Assembly (NCBI GenBank): GCA_017412045.1
Contig: JAFQOX010000013.1
Location: forward strand, 1 to 34,929
Direction: 5' to 3'
DNA length: 34,929 nucleotides
Source of the DNA: Clostridia bacterium
Lineage (GTDB): Bacteria; Bacillota; Clostridia; Oscillospirales; CAG-272
Shown: in pieces, positions 16,533 through 23,950 of the stretch
Layout of the letters: the number at the start of each line of letters is the position of its first letter
Numbering within the stretch: the first letter of the stretch is position 1
The notes under the pieces: generated by a model
The model's input: the letters and a program-made list of their open reading frames with translations, nothing else
Told to the model about the DNA's origin: nothing
Databases searched by the model: none
Made by a program: the position numbers and the translations under genes

Positions 16533-17306
16533 TCAGAATATGATGTCATGCTCGGGGAACACCGGACCGGAACCGCCAACAGGGATGGGGGTATTTCCGT
16601 TCGGTCTGATGAAAAGCTCACCCATCAAGGCGCCCTTGCATTCCACGTCCAAGGTAAGACCGAAATTCTTAAAAACCGGAACCAGATGATCGAAAGCGGT
16701 GCCGCTGATTTTCAGCTTTTCGCTCGGCGTTAACGACGTGATCTGACTGATCGGGTATTGCGAAGCTGTCATAAAATTCTCGATCTCCTTGCCGATCAGA
16801 TTGACAAATGCGGCGAGAATCACTTTTTTGATTTCAAAAACGTCCATGCTGCTTGCCTCTCCCTGAGCAAGTAATTTGCGGTAAAATTTATCCGCGCTCG
16901 TTGCATAGTCGGTGGGATCCAGATAAAGATAAAGATTTCCTCTCGCGCCGAAGGAATGCGTCTTGCCGTTTTCATCCTTCAGGCAGATGGCATCATCCGG
17001 TCCCGTACCCCACTTCATTTTGAAAGTGAAGGCGTTGCTGAGACAAACGACCTTTGCGTTGCGGATATACTTGTTTCTGAAATGGAAGCCCTTTCGTTTC
17101 GGATTTCGCGAGAACGGATAGATCACGCCGCCGTTCGGTCTGACCAATCCCATAAACTCACCGTTCTGGTACAGCAGATTGTAATAAGTTCCGTCCGCGA
17201 TGACACGGTATCCGCGCACGCATTCGCCGGCGGATTTTTCCCAGACCTCACAAAATTGTTCTCGCTCCAAATGCAGGGTAACCGGTTTTTTGATTTTTTT
17301 GGACAT
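16533..17306 (-). CDS. SPFH-like protein, paralogue E
   Basis: 257 aa, the fullest member of the three. It carries REQFCEVWEK near residue 15, YNLLYQNGEFMG, PNGGVIYPFSRNPKRKG, KVVCLSNAFTFKMKWG, FGARGNLYLYLDPTD, a helical stretch (FYRKLLAQGEASSMDVFEIK) and SLTPSEKLKIS. The C-terminus is a Gly/Pro-rich tail. GGAGGAG precedes ATG 17306 behind a TTTACA/TATAAT promoter. It is co-transcribed with the zinc-ribbon gene D. The fold assignment (SPFH-like) is an inference from the strand/helix pattern; the paralogy with 15077-15808 is seen directly. Confidence 0.6.
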   Translation of the reverse strand: MSKKIKKPVTLHLEREQFCEVWEKSAGECVRGYRVIADGTYYNLLYQNGEFMGLVRPNGGVIYPFSRNPKRKGFHFRNKYIRNAKVVCLSNAFTFKMKWGTGPDDAICLKDENGKTHSFGARGNLYLYLDPTDYATSADKFYRKLLAQGEASSMDVFEIKKVILAAFVNLIGKEIENFMTASQYPISQITSLTPSEKLKISGTAFDHLVPVFKNFGLTLDVECKGALMGELFIRPNGNTPIPVGGSGPVFPEHDIIF

Positions 17307-17357
17307 TTTGGCATCTCCTCCAAAGTTAATTTGTTCAAATTATTATCGTGTAACTAT

Positions 17358-17386
17358 ATTATAGCATACGAATCGAGCATTGTAAA
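17358..17386 (-). promoter_or_regulatory. Promoter of the SPFH-like paralogue E unit
   Basis: TTTACA (17381-17386) and TATAAT (17358-17363) are 17 nt apart on the minus strand. Confidence 0.8.
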
Positions 17387-17486
17387 TATGAAATGGATTT
17401 TTTGTTGGCTGATTCTTATTTGGGTCAAGTGCGAAAATTCGCCCACCCTGATGGTGAGCGAACATCAAGATCCGTTTCCGCCCGGA

Positions 17487-17683
17487 TCATATCGCTTGAA
17501 AGCTTATATGATCAATCAGATGATCCACGCTCTCCTTGCACAGGGAAAGTCCAAACTTATTTGAAAGAATCGCGCGCAAAATCCCACGCCGTAATCCGAC
17601 GCCTTTCCTTCCCGGACGTCAAACAGCTGATCTGCCGGCAGTTTTGAAAAATCAATCATTTTTTTGTTTTTTGCAGAATTCAT
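17487..17683 (-). pseudogene. Small ORF with an apparent frameshift
   Basis: A minus-strand ATG at 17681-17683 follows AGGAGAAC at six-nt spacing and reads MNSAKNKKMIDFSKLPADQL onward to a stop at 17516. Adding one base in the GTGGGATTTT run near 17580 joins it to another protein-like frame ending LIDHISFQAI at 17487, about 66 aa in all. I do not recognise it. It occupies the otherwise empty 438-nt gap between two transcription units. Confidence 0.35.
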
Positions 17684-17709
17684 GATAAAGTTCTCCTGTC
17701 ATTATGATC

Positions 17710-17739
17710 ACGTCGTTGTCAAAAATCGGACAACGACGT
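17710..17739. terminator. Stem-loop after the truncated SPFH-like gene
   Basis: ACGTCGTTGTC (17710-17720) pairs perfectly with GACAACGACGT (17729-17739), an 11-bp stem with an eight-nt loop. No T-run follows on either strand, so it may protect or process the mRNA instead of terminating it. Confidence 0.5.
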
Positions 17740-17744
17740 CTCAT

Positions 17745-18194
17745 TTATCGATCGATGAGAACGAAATTGGAAACGGCGTCCGTTTCGCAATCCGACGCCA
17801 ACTCCATTCCGTATGCGGCAAACACGTTTTTCGCTTTTCCGTAAAATATTCGGCTGAGCCGATGCAGCCGATGCTCCGTCATTTCGTAAAGCGTTTCCAT
17901 CGTATAACCGCAATCTGAGAGGGCAGAAGTGAGAAACCGCTCCGCGGGCGCGCGGAAGTGATCCCGCAGCCAGAAGCGAAGCTCCTCCCGATCGGCGCAA
18001 GCGGGATAGAGGCAGAGAAATTTTTCGCGAAAAAGCGCCTCGTCGAAAACGGAAAATCGGATTCTGCCGGAGGCGCTGAATTCATAAACCCGACCGTCCC
18101 GCGGATCACGGAAACGACAGCCGTCCGAGCAGCCCCAGACCAGATCCGTCTCCGAAAATACCGCTGCGCGGGATTTGATAGCGGAATCGTTCAT
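17745..18194 (-). CDS. Truncated SPFH-like protein, paralogue F
   Basis: 149 aa. DLVWGCSDGCRFRDPRDGR followed by FSASGRIRFSVFDEALFREK matches the KWG, D-DG, G-A-G-I-Y-A-K-L-D pattern of the two longer paralogues. The N-terminal ~90 residues with QNG and PNGG are absent. The C-terminal helix region aligns loosely. ATG 18194 is eight nt after the zinc-ribbon stop codon, so it is co-transcribed with that gene but in reversed order relative to the other pairs. Its higher GC content and shortness suggest degeneration or specialisation. Confidence 0.5.
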   Translation of the reverse strand: MNDSAIKSRAAVFSETDLVWGCSDGCRFRDPRDGRVYEFSASGRIRFSVFDEALFREKFLCLYPACADREELRFWLRDHFRAPAERFLTSALSDCGYTMETLYEMTEHRLHRLSRIFYGKAKNVFAAYGMELASDCETDAVSNFVLIDR

Positions 18195-18202
18195 ACGTGT
18201 TC

Positions 18203-18823
18203 TTATTTGAAGAAAACCTTCAGAGCAAACCAGAACGTCCTGTACATCAGCTTCGTTTGCAGAAATTCGTTTCGGAGCTTCACGTATTTCTGACGGGAGA
18301 GCTTATAATCCTCCATGGAGTCTAAAAATGCAGGATTTTTCTCCTGTACACGCAGAATTCGGAGCCGTTGGCCATACATTTTGTCGACGATTTTGAAAAG
18401 TCTTGTGCACTGCTTGTACTTTTCGCGTTCCATATGATGAAAGCCCTTTGTCATACACGCAATGGTTCCCATCTGAATCTGAATATCGTCTTCCAGATAC
18501 GGATGACGGTTGATGAATTCGATGAAGTCCTTGCTGAGTGCGTTCCAGTCCGTGGTCTGCCAATCGACGAAGCCCCTGCGAAGTTTGCTGAAAAGCTCGA
18601 ATTTCGCTTCCTCCAGATAATATTGAGCTTCTTCCTCACTTTGAAATGTATAAAGCTCCGAGTACCCACAGGGGATACATTCAAAAGTGAGCTGATCGCC
18701 ATCACAGTGCTTGATCGTCATCATCGCCTGACAAAGCGGACATTTTCTCTGACTCAGATTCACGTTCAGATTTTTTTCCGCATTGACGTTCACATCGGTA
18801 TCCATATTGATATTAAAATCCAT
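18203..18823 (-). CDS. Zinc-ribbon/helical protein, paralogue G
   Basis: About 206 aa. An Asn/Asp-rich segment (NINMDTDVNVNAEKNLNVN) precedes the zinc ribbon (CPLCQ and CIPCG). The block shared with the other two follows: LRRGFVDWQ, W, DIQIQMGTIACMTKGF and YKQCTRLFKIVDKMY. The C-terminus is basic with a hydrophobic stretch (MYRTFWFALKVFFK), a possible membrane anchor. GGAGG precedes ATG 18823; the longer frame starts farther upstream without a site. Its promoter lies back to back with that of the plus-strand operon at 19038. Confidence 0.75.
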   Translation of the reverse strand: MDFNINMDTDVNVNAEKNLNVNLSQRKCPLCQAMMTIKHCDGDQLTFECIPCGYSELYTFQSEEEAQYYLEEAKFELFSKLRRGFVDWQTTDWNALSKDFIEFINRHPYLEDDIQIQMGTIACMTKGFHHMEREKYKQCTRLFKIVDKMYGQRLRILRVQEKNPAFLDSMEDYKLSRQKYVKLRNEFLQTKLMYRTFWFALKVFFK

Positions 18824-18880
18824 AGCAATTCCTCCATTTTTGATCCGTAAATGCAACGTGTCATTTGTTTTTGCATTTCC

Positions 18881-18909
18881 AATATACCATAAATTGCCTC
18901 AATTGTAAA
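18881..18909 (-). promoter_or_regulatory. Promoter of the zinc-ribbon paralogue G unit
   Basis: TTTACA (18904-18909) and TATATT (18881-18886), 17-nt spacer, minus strand. Confidence 0.75.
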
Positions 18910-18970
18910 TAGTTTTTTCGACAAAGGGCAACGAAAAAATTGCTGTTTTTCATATTTTTTGATTTACATC

Positions 18971-18999
18971 TTGCAAACGGTGTCGATTTATGTTATATT
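18971..18999 (+). promoter_or_regulatory. Promoter of the membrane-protein operon
   Basis: TTGCAA (18971-18976) and TATATT (18994-18999), 17-nt spacer, plus strand. The two outward promoters are about 60 nt apart, which allows joint regulation. Confidence 0.6.
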
Positions 19000-19037
19000 A
19001 TAATCTAATTGGAATCATTTATCGCAAGGAGGGCCGT

Positions 19038-20621
19038 ATGACTGATATATGCAGTTATCATACGTTTATTTTGCCCGTCGTTATGAGCGGAACGGGCAAG
19101 GCGATCCACTCGTTTGACCAGATTACGAAGTGCTTCGATCGGAACTTCTATTGGAAAAGAAGTGATCCGAAGGACAAAAACAGTTTTCCCGATGAGGAAA
19201 ATTTCCGCTCTTATTATAAAGAGTATCAATACTTTTACCCGCAGGTCCGCAACGCCATTTACGGAAACGACGGCAGTATCGTCAGATCCTATTCGTTTGC
19301 GGCGGAAAACGTGCACGAAAAGGCACATTACTACATTACGAAGCGAAACAGAACCTACGATCTCCTGATCAACGCGATCCGCCTGAAGGTCTATAATACG
19401 GGCGTGGCGCTCTTTATTATGGAGTGTGAGAATCACGGCAGGGACAAATTCGGAAACAAGCAGGATTCTTTCGCAGATATTAAAAATATCAACGACTACG
19501 GCAGAAGAATCACGCTTCCCTTTATTCCCGAAAAGCCCGAATTTTCCATCTGCGCGGATAAGCTGGAAATCAGCATTCCGGAGCTCAGCATTTCCTTCGG
19601 ATCGGATTTCCGAAGCTTTATCGAAAACGTAAACCAAAGCAACACCCCCAAAGAGTTGATCAATCTCAATCATCTTTGTGATTTCGTGAAAAGCATTATC
19701 AATTACGGCGGAGATTATTGCTTTTCCACCAACGGCGAAAAGGACGCACCCAAAAACGCTTTCCGCCTCCGTCTGGCTCTTGACGACCGTATGTTCGTCG
19801 CTTGCATCGCCATCAACGGAGACGAAGCGAAAGCCATGCTTGCTACCGATCAAAATAAATCCTTTGATGAAGAACGCCGGTATGCTTATGAGACCGATGA
19901 AAAGCTCTCAAAAAGTCTCTACGAGTTTATCTTTGTGGACCCTGCCGGGGATTGCACCTGTCAGTCCGGTACCATGCGTAAGTCTCTTTTGGAAGAGCAC
20001 GTCTATAAAAGATGGTTTGATTACGGAAGCATATACGGTTTAGCGGCGCAGAGCATCGTATTTTTGTTCGATGGAAGCGTCGATCACTTGATCGAATCAT
20101 TTCTGACCGTCTATGAGAAGATCGCTTGTCTCTGCATCGTGCAAAGAGCGTCCATCGTGGAGTTTCAGAAGGAACTGGCGAACCTTTCCATCCAGATTCA
20201 CGACAAGGGCAACCGCATGAGAACCAGCACGATCACGCTTTTGATGGATTTACAGGAACGCTTCGCAGCGTTTGAGAGCCAGATCTGCTTTACGGAGATT
20301 TCCTGCCAGGAGCAGGCAATTGAGATTTACGAAGCGATGACGAAATTCTTCTTTATCGACGACGAAATGGCGAATATCAAATCTCAGCTTGCCGTTCTGA
20401 ACGAGGCGGCAAATACTTACCTGGATTTCGGATTCAATAAGGTCGGTTATATTTTCACTATCCTAGGCGGTATTTTCGGCGTACTTGGACTCAGCTGGTT
20501 GGGAACGGATAATGCTGTTATGATGGGTCCTCACGACAAAATGATACTCATCAACAGTTTTGGCTTTGGCGCTTTGGTGTGGATTTCGGTATTTTGGCAT
20601 TACAGAAGGAGAAGAAATTAA
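19038..20621 (+). CDS. CorA-like membrane protein with two C-terminal helices, unknown function
   Basis: About 527 aa, no family recognised with certainty. A long soluble N-terminal region (about 1-465) of mixed strands ends in helices, followed by two membrane helices (about 469-490, FTILGGIFGVLGLSWLG, and about 501-522, INSFGFGALVWISVFWHY) and a basic RRRRN end. This layout matches CorA-type channels, but the GMN selectivity motif in the loop is absent, so Mg2+ transport should not be assumed. The loop reads TDNAVMMGPHD. AAGGAGG precedes ATG 19038. The next gene begins one nt after its stop. Placement opposite the zinc-ribbon/SPFH genes suggests a membrane partner for them. Confidence 0.6.
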   Translation: MTDICSYHTFILPVVMSGTGKAIHSFDQITKCFDRNFYWKRSDPKDKNSFPDEENFRSYYKEYQYFYPQVRNAIYGNDGSIVRSYSFAAENVHEKAHYYITKRNRTYDLLINAIRLKVYNTGVALFIMECENHGRDKFGNKQDSFADIKNINDYGRRITLPFIPEKPEFSICADKLEISIPELSISFGSDFRSFIENVNQSNTPKELINLNHLCDFVKSIINYGGDYCFSTNGEKDAPKNAFRLRLALDDRMFVACIAINGDEAKAMLATDQNKSFDEERRYAYETDEKLSKSLYEFIFVDPAGDCTCQSGTMRKSLLEEHVYKRWFDYGSIYGLAAQSIVFLFDGSVDHLIESFLTVYEKIACLCIVQRASIVEFQKELANLSIQIHDKGNRMRTSTITLLMDLQERFAAFESQICFTEISCQEQAIEIYEAMTKFFFIDDEMANIKSQLAVLNEAANTYLDFGFNKVGYIFTILGGIFGVLGLSWLGTDNAVMMGPHDKMILINSFGFGALVWISVFWHYRRRRN

Positions 20622-20622
20622 A

Positions 20623-21246
20623 ATGAAAGAAAAGAAAAATATGGTTGAAGATACGTCTCGGTCTAGAAAATTGTTTTTGATGAAAAGAGAGATGCGTAAG
20701 TGTAAAAACAGGTTTTATTTCTTCAGAAATAATTTTAGGAGCACGAACTATTATTACAATAAATTTATTGAGATTATCGGACTTGAAAATTGGAAAAACT
20801 TAGACTCCTATTATAAAAGCGAGTGGAACAGCGCCAGATACAGCTTTGATCGTATGTATGGCTTGATCCGCGCATGGTACCAAAAGAATGAATTCCCGCT
20901 GGCTTCGAATGATAACAGCAAAAATGATGATCCTCGTCAAATTCTTGCAGAGGTGTCCGAAAAAGTTGATGAGATCGCTAAACAATTGAACAACAAAGAA
21001 ACCCTTGCACTGGAAAAGGCGGTCAAAAACATTTCGGAGAGCGTGGAACAGCTCCGTGAGCATATTAAAAACGACGACTCCTCCAAGACCAATCTCGAAA
21101 AAGATATAGAAAAACTCACCGCAAACTTGGACGAGCTTTTGAAAAAAACGCAAAATCAAGATGCTTCCGACGACAAAAAGGACGCATTCGATGAAAAAAA
21201 GGAAGCTCCCGCTCAAGAGCAACCTGCGAAAGAAGCAACCGCATAA
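20623..21246 (+). CDS. Coiled-coil protein, unknown function
   Basis: About 207 aa. A basic, aromatic N-terminal part (RFYFFRNNFRSTNYYYNKF) is followed by a long coiled coil from about residue 105 to 185 with heptad-like hydrophobics (VDEIAKQLNNKETLALEKAV). It ends in a Lys/Glu/Ala/Pro-rich flexible tail. GAAGGAGAAG precedes ATG 20623, one nt after the membrane-protein stop codon, so the pair is translationally coupled and probably forms a complex. The ORF can be opened farther upstream only inside the preceding gene. Confidence 0.65.
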   Translation: MKEKKNMVEDTSRSRKLFLMKREMRKCKNRFYFFRNNFRSTNYYYNKFIEIIGLENWKNLDSYYKSEWNSARYSFDRMYGLIRAWYQKNEFPLASNDNSKNDDPRQILAEVSEKVDEIAKQLNNKETLALEKAVKNISESVEQLREHIKNDDSSKTNLEKDIEKLTANLDELLKKTQNQDASDDKKDAFDEKKEAPAQEQPAKEATA

Positions 21247-21283
21247 ATTCTGTTTTCGCAATTTCCGGAACAATCAAATAAAA

Positions 21284-21380
21284 AAGCGGGCAACGCCCGC
21301 TGGAGGTTGCTCGCCTATCGCAGTTAAGACTGTATCCAAACGATATAAACGGCGAGGTTCTATTTGCGCAATTTCCTATG
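21284..21380 (+). repeat. Structured intergenic repeat, copy IV
   Basis: Hairpin 1 is GCGGGC-AAC-GCCCGC (21286-21300). Hairpin 2 pairs CTCGCC (21310-21315) with GGCGAG (21351-21356). Sequences differ from copy I in both stems but pairing is kept. The copy ends in TTTGCGCAATTTCCTATG (21363-21380). A diverged version of the same motif (TTTTCGCAATTTCCGGAAC) lies before the first hairpin near 21253. Confidence 0.7.
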
Positions 21381-21384
21381 GAAT

Positions 21385-21429
21385 AAAAAAACTGCTTCCC
21401 GTGCATTTCTGCGCCGAAAGCAGTTTTTT
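21385..21429. terminator. Bidirectional terminator between convergent genes
   Basis: AAAAAACTGCTT (21385-21397 region) pairs with AAGCAGTTTTTT (21418-21429). It separates the coiled-coil gene from the DUF2828 gene. Confidence 0.8.
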
Positions 21430-21460
21430 CGTTTTGCGGAAAATTTGTAAGATTGTCGCT

Positions 21461-22915
21461 TTATGCGCAGAGATCACGGTAGCGCTCCGAAGCAAGGATG
21501 CTTTTCATCATACCGAACGGCGTAATATCGCAGGACATTGCCTGACGGAAGAGGGAGGGGGACGCACCGGAAAACAGCGCGACGCCCTTTTCATTCATAT
21601 CGACGGGGAAGGCGTCTCTGCGCGCACACAGATTCCAATAGACAATCTGCGGCAAACGGTAGCCGTATTTCTCATAATATTTCCGCGCCGTTTCGATCGG
21701 CCGCGCGGACGGCTCCACGCCCATGTCGAATTGCATATCGGAAAGAATATAGATCATTTCGGGCAGCTCCGATTGCGGAAGCTTGTACTTGACTGCGGTC
21801 CTTAAAATGAGCGCATACACCGCGCAAAGATTGGTATTGGCAACCTCATTGTAGGAGCGGCAGTATTGTACCTTGTCGCGGAGTGTGTTTCCTTTGATCT
21901 CGATCAAACGGGGCGTGGATGAAAACGTGATAAAATGATTGGCGAATTTTCCTTTGTTTCTTTCCGCAAAATACAAGCCGAGAGAAAGGGCAACATCGAT
22001 CGGACGCGGCGAATTTTCATTGTAACTGCCATACATAGAGCCGGATCCGTCGACGACGGCGATGGCGTTACGTCCGTCGGTATAATCGGGCAAAGCGTTC
22101 CAGGCAGCGTCGAGGCTGTCGTTCAGAGCCTCGCCTTCGTCCTGATCGACGGCGCGTATGAGCTCGTATGGATAGAGAGTGGAGGTGTTCATTTTTTTGC
22201 GGTTTTCCGAGACGTCGCGAATGTAGGTTTCATAGTTTTTCGTATCGTGGACGGAAAACGCTTTCCGATATTGAAACAAAGCTTTTGACGGGATTTTTTC
22301 ATAATCAAAGGAGTAATCTCCCCGGCATAAATGCGTTTCCGGAACGTCAATTTCCGCGCGAAGCCGAGAGAGGGTCTGTCGGTATTCCTTCTCCGTCATA
22401 TGGAGAAGCTTGCAAATTTGTTTTGCTTGCGCTTTGGACCCGGAGGCGTTTACGGAGGGAAGCCATTTGGCGAGCAGGGATACCGGCTTGCCCGCCTGCA
22501 AATTCCTCAGGTCCGATCGCAGTTGCTCCTTGAGATATTCTCCGAGCGCCGCTTCGCACGGTGTGCCGAGAAGCTCCAGCAGATCGTCGAAACGTCCGTA
22601 TTCGGGAACGTTGCGCAGGTTTTTCAGAACGGACTGCGTTTTTTGATTGGCAAGATACCGCAGGACGATTCTGAAAAAACGACGCTCGCCGAGTCCACCT
22701 CTGACGTCTCTCGCGTAAAAAAGTATTTTTATTGCCGCATCGGGGTCTTCTACGTAAGCGCGGAGAAATTTATGACAAATTTCAGACGGTTCTTCCCCGC
22801 GCAAAGCGCCGCACGTGGCGAACAGGTCAAGACAGGACGAATGCGTGGAACGATAAGCGACCGCTCCGTTTTCGGTGGTCGTCAGATTGGATTCTTCTTT
22901 GAATGCATTTAACAT
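21461..22915 (-). CDS. DUF2828 protein: TROVE-like RNA-binding region plus vWA domain (Ro60-related)
   Basis: 484 aa. The opening TENGAVAYRSTHSSCLDLF is typical of DUF2828. A HEAT-repeat-like, TROVE-type helical region follows (ILFYARDVRGGLGERRFFR near residue 65, FDDLLELLGTP near 110, LLAKWLPSVNASG near 145). A C-terminal von Willebrand A domain starts near residue 283 with a MIDAS motif DGSGSM (VVDGSGSMYGS), then FITFSS and ILSDMQFD. Ro60/Rsr proteins have the same two-part build and bind Y RNAs and misfolded RNAs for quality control with exonucleases. DUF2828 members are little studied, so an RNA role is inferred. AAAGGAGG precedes ATG 22915. A candidate small RNA gene and a tandem repeat lie upstream on the same strand. 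Confidence 0.85.
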   Translation of the reverse strand: MLNAFKEESNLTTTENGAVAYRSTHSSCLDLFATCGALRGEEPSEICHKFLRAYVEDPDAAIKILFYARDVRGGLGERRFFRIVLRYLANQKTQSVLKNLRNVPEYGRFDDLLELLGTPCEAALGEYLKEQLRSDLRNLQAGKPVSLLAKWLPSVNASGSKAQAKQICKLLHMTEKEYRQTLSRLRAEIDVPETHLCRGDYSFDYEKIPSKALFQYRKAFSVHDTKNYETYIRDVSENRKKMNTSTLYPYELIRAVDQDEGEALNDSLDAAWNALPDYTDGRNAIAVVDGSGSMYGSYNENSPRPIDVALSLGLYFAERNKGKFANHFITFSSTPRLIEIKGNTLRDKVQYCRSYNEVANTNLCAVYALILRTAVKYKLPQSELPEMIYILSDMQFDMGVEPSARPIETARKYYEKYGYRLPQIVYWNLCARRDAFPVDMNEKGVALFSGASPSLFRQAMSCDITPFGMMKSILASERYRDLCA

Positions 22916-23116
22916 GGTATACCCTCCTTTCAGGGTTTGAATTTACAATAAATCTGTTTTTGATCGGAACGCCGTTTTCTCCCACACGATACCGAGATTT
23001 GTATTTAATTGTAGCGGAGAACGCAGTCTCCTTTCGGGCGCCCTTTGAAACGGGCTTTGCCGTATGTACGGCAAATAAAAATAAATTCCACTTCAAAAAT
23101 TTGCTGTGTGTATCGT

Positions 23117-23191
23117 TCAGGGAGTGACCGATGCGGGATCTGGATATGCAGGATTGCCGATCCGACGGTTAACCTCGGAGATCAGCGGCAT
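23117..23191 (-). CDS. Short ORF in tandem repeat unit 1 (24 aa)
   Basis: AAGGAGG lies six nt before ATG 23191. The peptide begins MPLISEVNRRIGNPAY and ends DPASVTP. It is not hydrophobic. Compared with the unit-2 copy, most changes are at third codon positions, as expected for translated sequence. An opposite-strand frame shares the same wobble positions, so this is supportive only. Could be a leader peptide or a small protein. Confidence 0.4.
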   Translation of the reverse strand: MPLISEVNRRIGNPAYPDPASVTP

Positions 23192-23379
23192 CAAAGACCT
23201 CCTTGCAATGAAATATGGCGTACCCAATCCGAACGCTGTTTTCTCCCACACGATACCGATATTTGTATTCAATTGTAGCGGAGAACGCAGTCTCCTTTCA
23301 GGCGCCCTTTGAAACGGGCTTTGCCGTATGTACGGCAAATAAAAATCAATTTCACTTCAAAATTTGCTGTATGTATCGT

Positions 23380-23454
23380 TCAGGGAGTGACCGACGCGGG
23401 ATCGGAATATGCCGGATTGCCGATCCGGCGGTTAACCTCGGAGATCAGCGGCAT
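23380..23454 (-). CDS. Short ORF in tandem repeat unit 2 (24 aa)
   Basis: Same ribosome binding site, length and stop position as the unit-1 copy, with one amino-acid difference (Pro to Ser before DPASVTP). Unit 3 keeps only the tail (DPAS, then a stop at the equivalent place), so it is broken there. Confidence 0.4.
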   Translation of the reverse strand: MPLISEVNRRIGNPAYSDPASVTP

Positions 23455-23781
23455 CAAAGACCTCCTTGCAATGAAATATGGCGTGCCCGATCCGAGCGCC
23501 GTTTTCTCCCACACGATACGGATTACTCAATTATAACGGTAGCGGAGAACGCAGTCTCCGTTCAGACGCCCTTTGAGACGGGCTTTGCCGTATGTACGGC
23601 AAACAAAAATCATGTCAATCATTGCTGTGCGTATCGTTCAGAGAGAAGCTGAAGCGGGATCGGTATGCCAAGGTGCTTATGCAATTATCAAAGAACAAAG
23701 CGGACGTACCCGCCGGAATCGGCTCTCCGCCCATTTGCCCGAAGTGGGACAAAAATGGGGCAGATTGCGCAAATTCCTATG

Positions 23782-23944
23782 AAAAAATAAAAAATGAGAC
23801 CTTTAATTTCAGCATTTAGATACAGTTATCCCCTGGAATCGAAGATGACAATTTTAAAAATATCTAAATACAAAAATTAAAGGTCTCAAACTTTAAATTT
23901 TGATTCAATTTTAGCGGGTTGCCGAAGAAGCGGCTTCCGAATTC
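23782..23944 (-). ncRNA. Candidate small RNA with long terminal hairpin (Y-RNA-like)
   Basis: The predicted minus-strand transcript runs from a start near 23944, just after a consensus promoter, to a U6-A-U6 tract at 23782-23794, about 160 nt. Its 3' two-thirds form a 94-nt hairpin (23795-23888). A perfect 15-bp outer stem (TGAGACCTTTAATTT with AAATTAAAGGTCTCA) leads to a 4x4 internal loop, a perfect 9-bp inner stem (ATTTAGATA/TATCTAAAT) and a 38-nt apical loop. A small GCCG/CGGC hairpin sits in the 5' leader. There is no convincing ORF. Y RNAs, partners of Ro60 proteins, likewise have a long stem closed by their ends, a large loop and a U-rich tail, and lie beside their protein gene. I cannot see a definite Ro-binding motif. 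It could instead be an unrelated sRNA or just an unusually large terminator. Confidence 0.6.
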
Positions 23945-23950
23945 TCTCCT

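Larger units (their letters stand above)
22967..23668. repeat. 264-bp tandem repeat, 2.7 copies
   Basis: Unit 1 (22967-23230) and unit 2 (23231-23493) are about 94% identical. Unit 3 (23494 to about 23668) matches only the first two-thirds. Each unit holds three small hairpins on the plus strand: GGAGA/TCTCC, GCCC/GGGC and TTTGCCGTA/TACGGCAAA. Units 1 and 2 also hold a UCGUUCA/UGACCGA-type hairpin and a short minus-strand ORF with an excellent ribosome binding site. The repeats separate the DUF2828 gene from the small RNA gene. Several longer plus-strand frames cross the repeats but lack start signals. Confidence 0.85.

Noticed and set aside
19038-20621. Magnesium transporter CorA
   Set aside because: The membrane layout fits, but the GMN motif is missing and the N-terminal domain does not look like CorA, so only a CorA-like label is kept.
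22967-23668. CRISPR array
   Set aside because: Units are about 264 bp without short direct repeats and unique spacers, and no cas genes are present; it is a tandem duplication.
22903-23819. Longer plus-strand ORFs of 70-145 aa across the tandem repeat
   Set aside because: They begin with TTG or lack ribosome binding sites, shift frame between units through a one-base deletion, and overlap hairpins.
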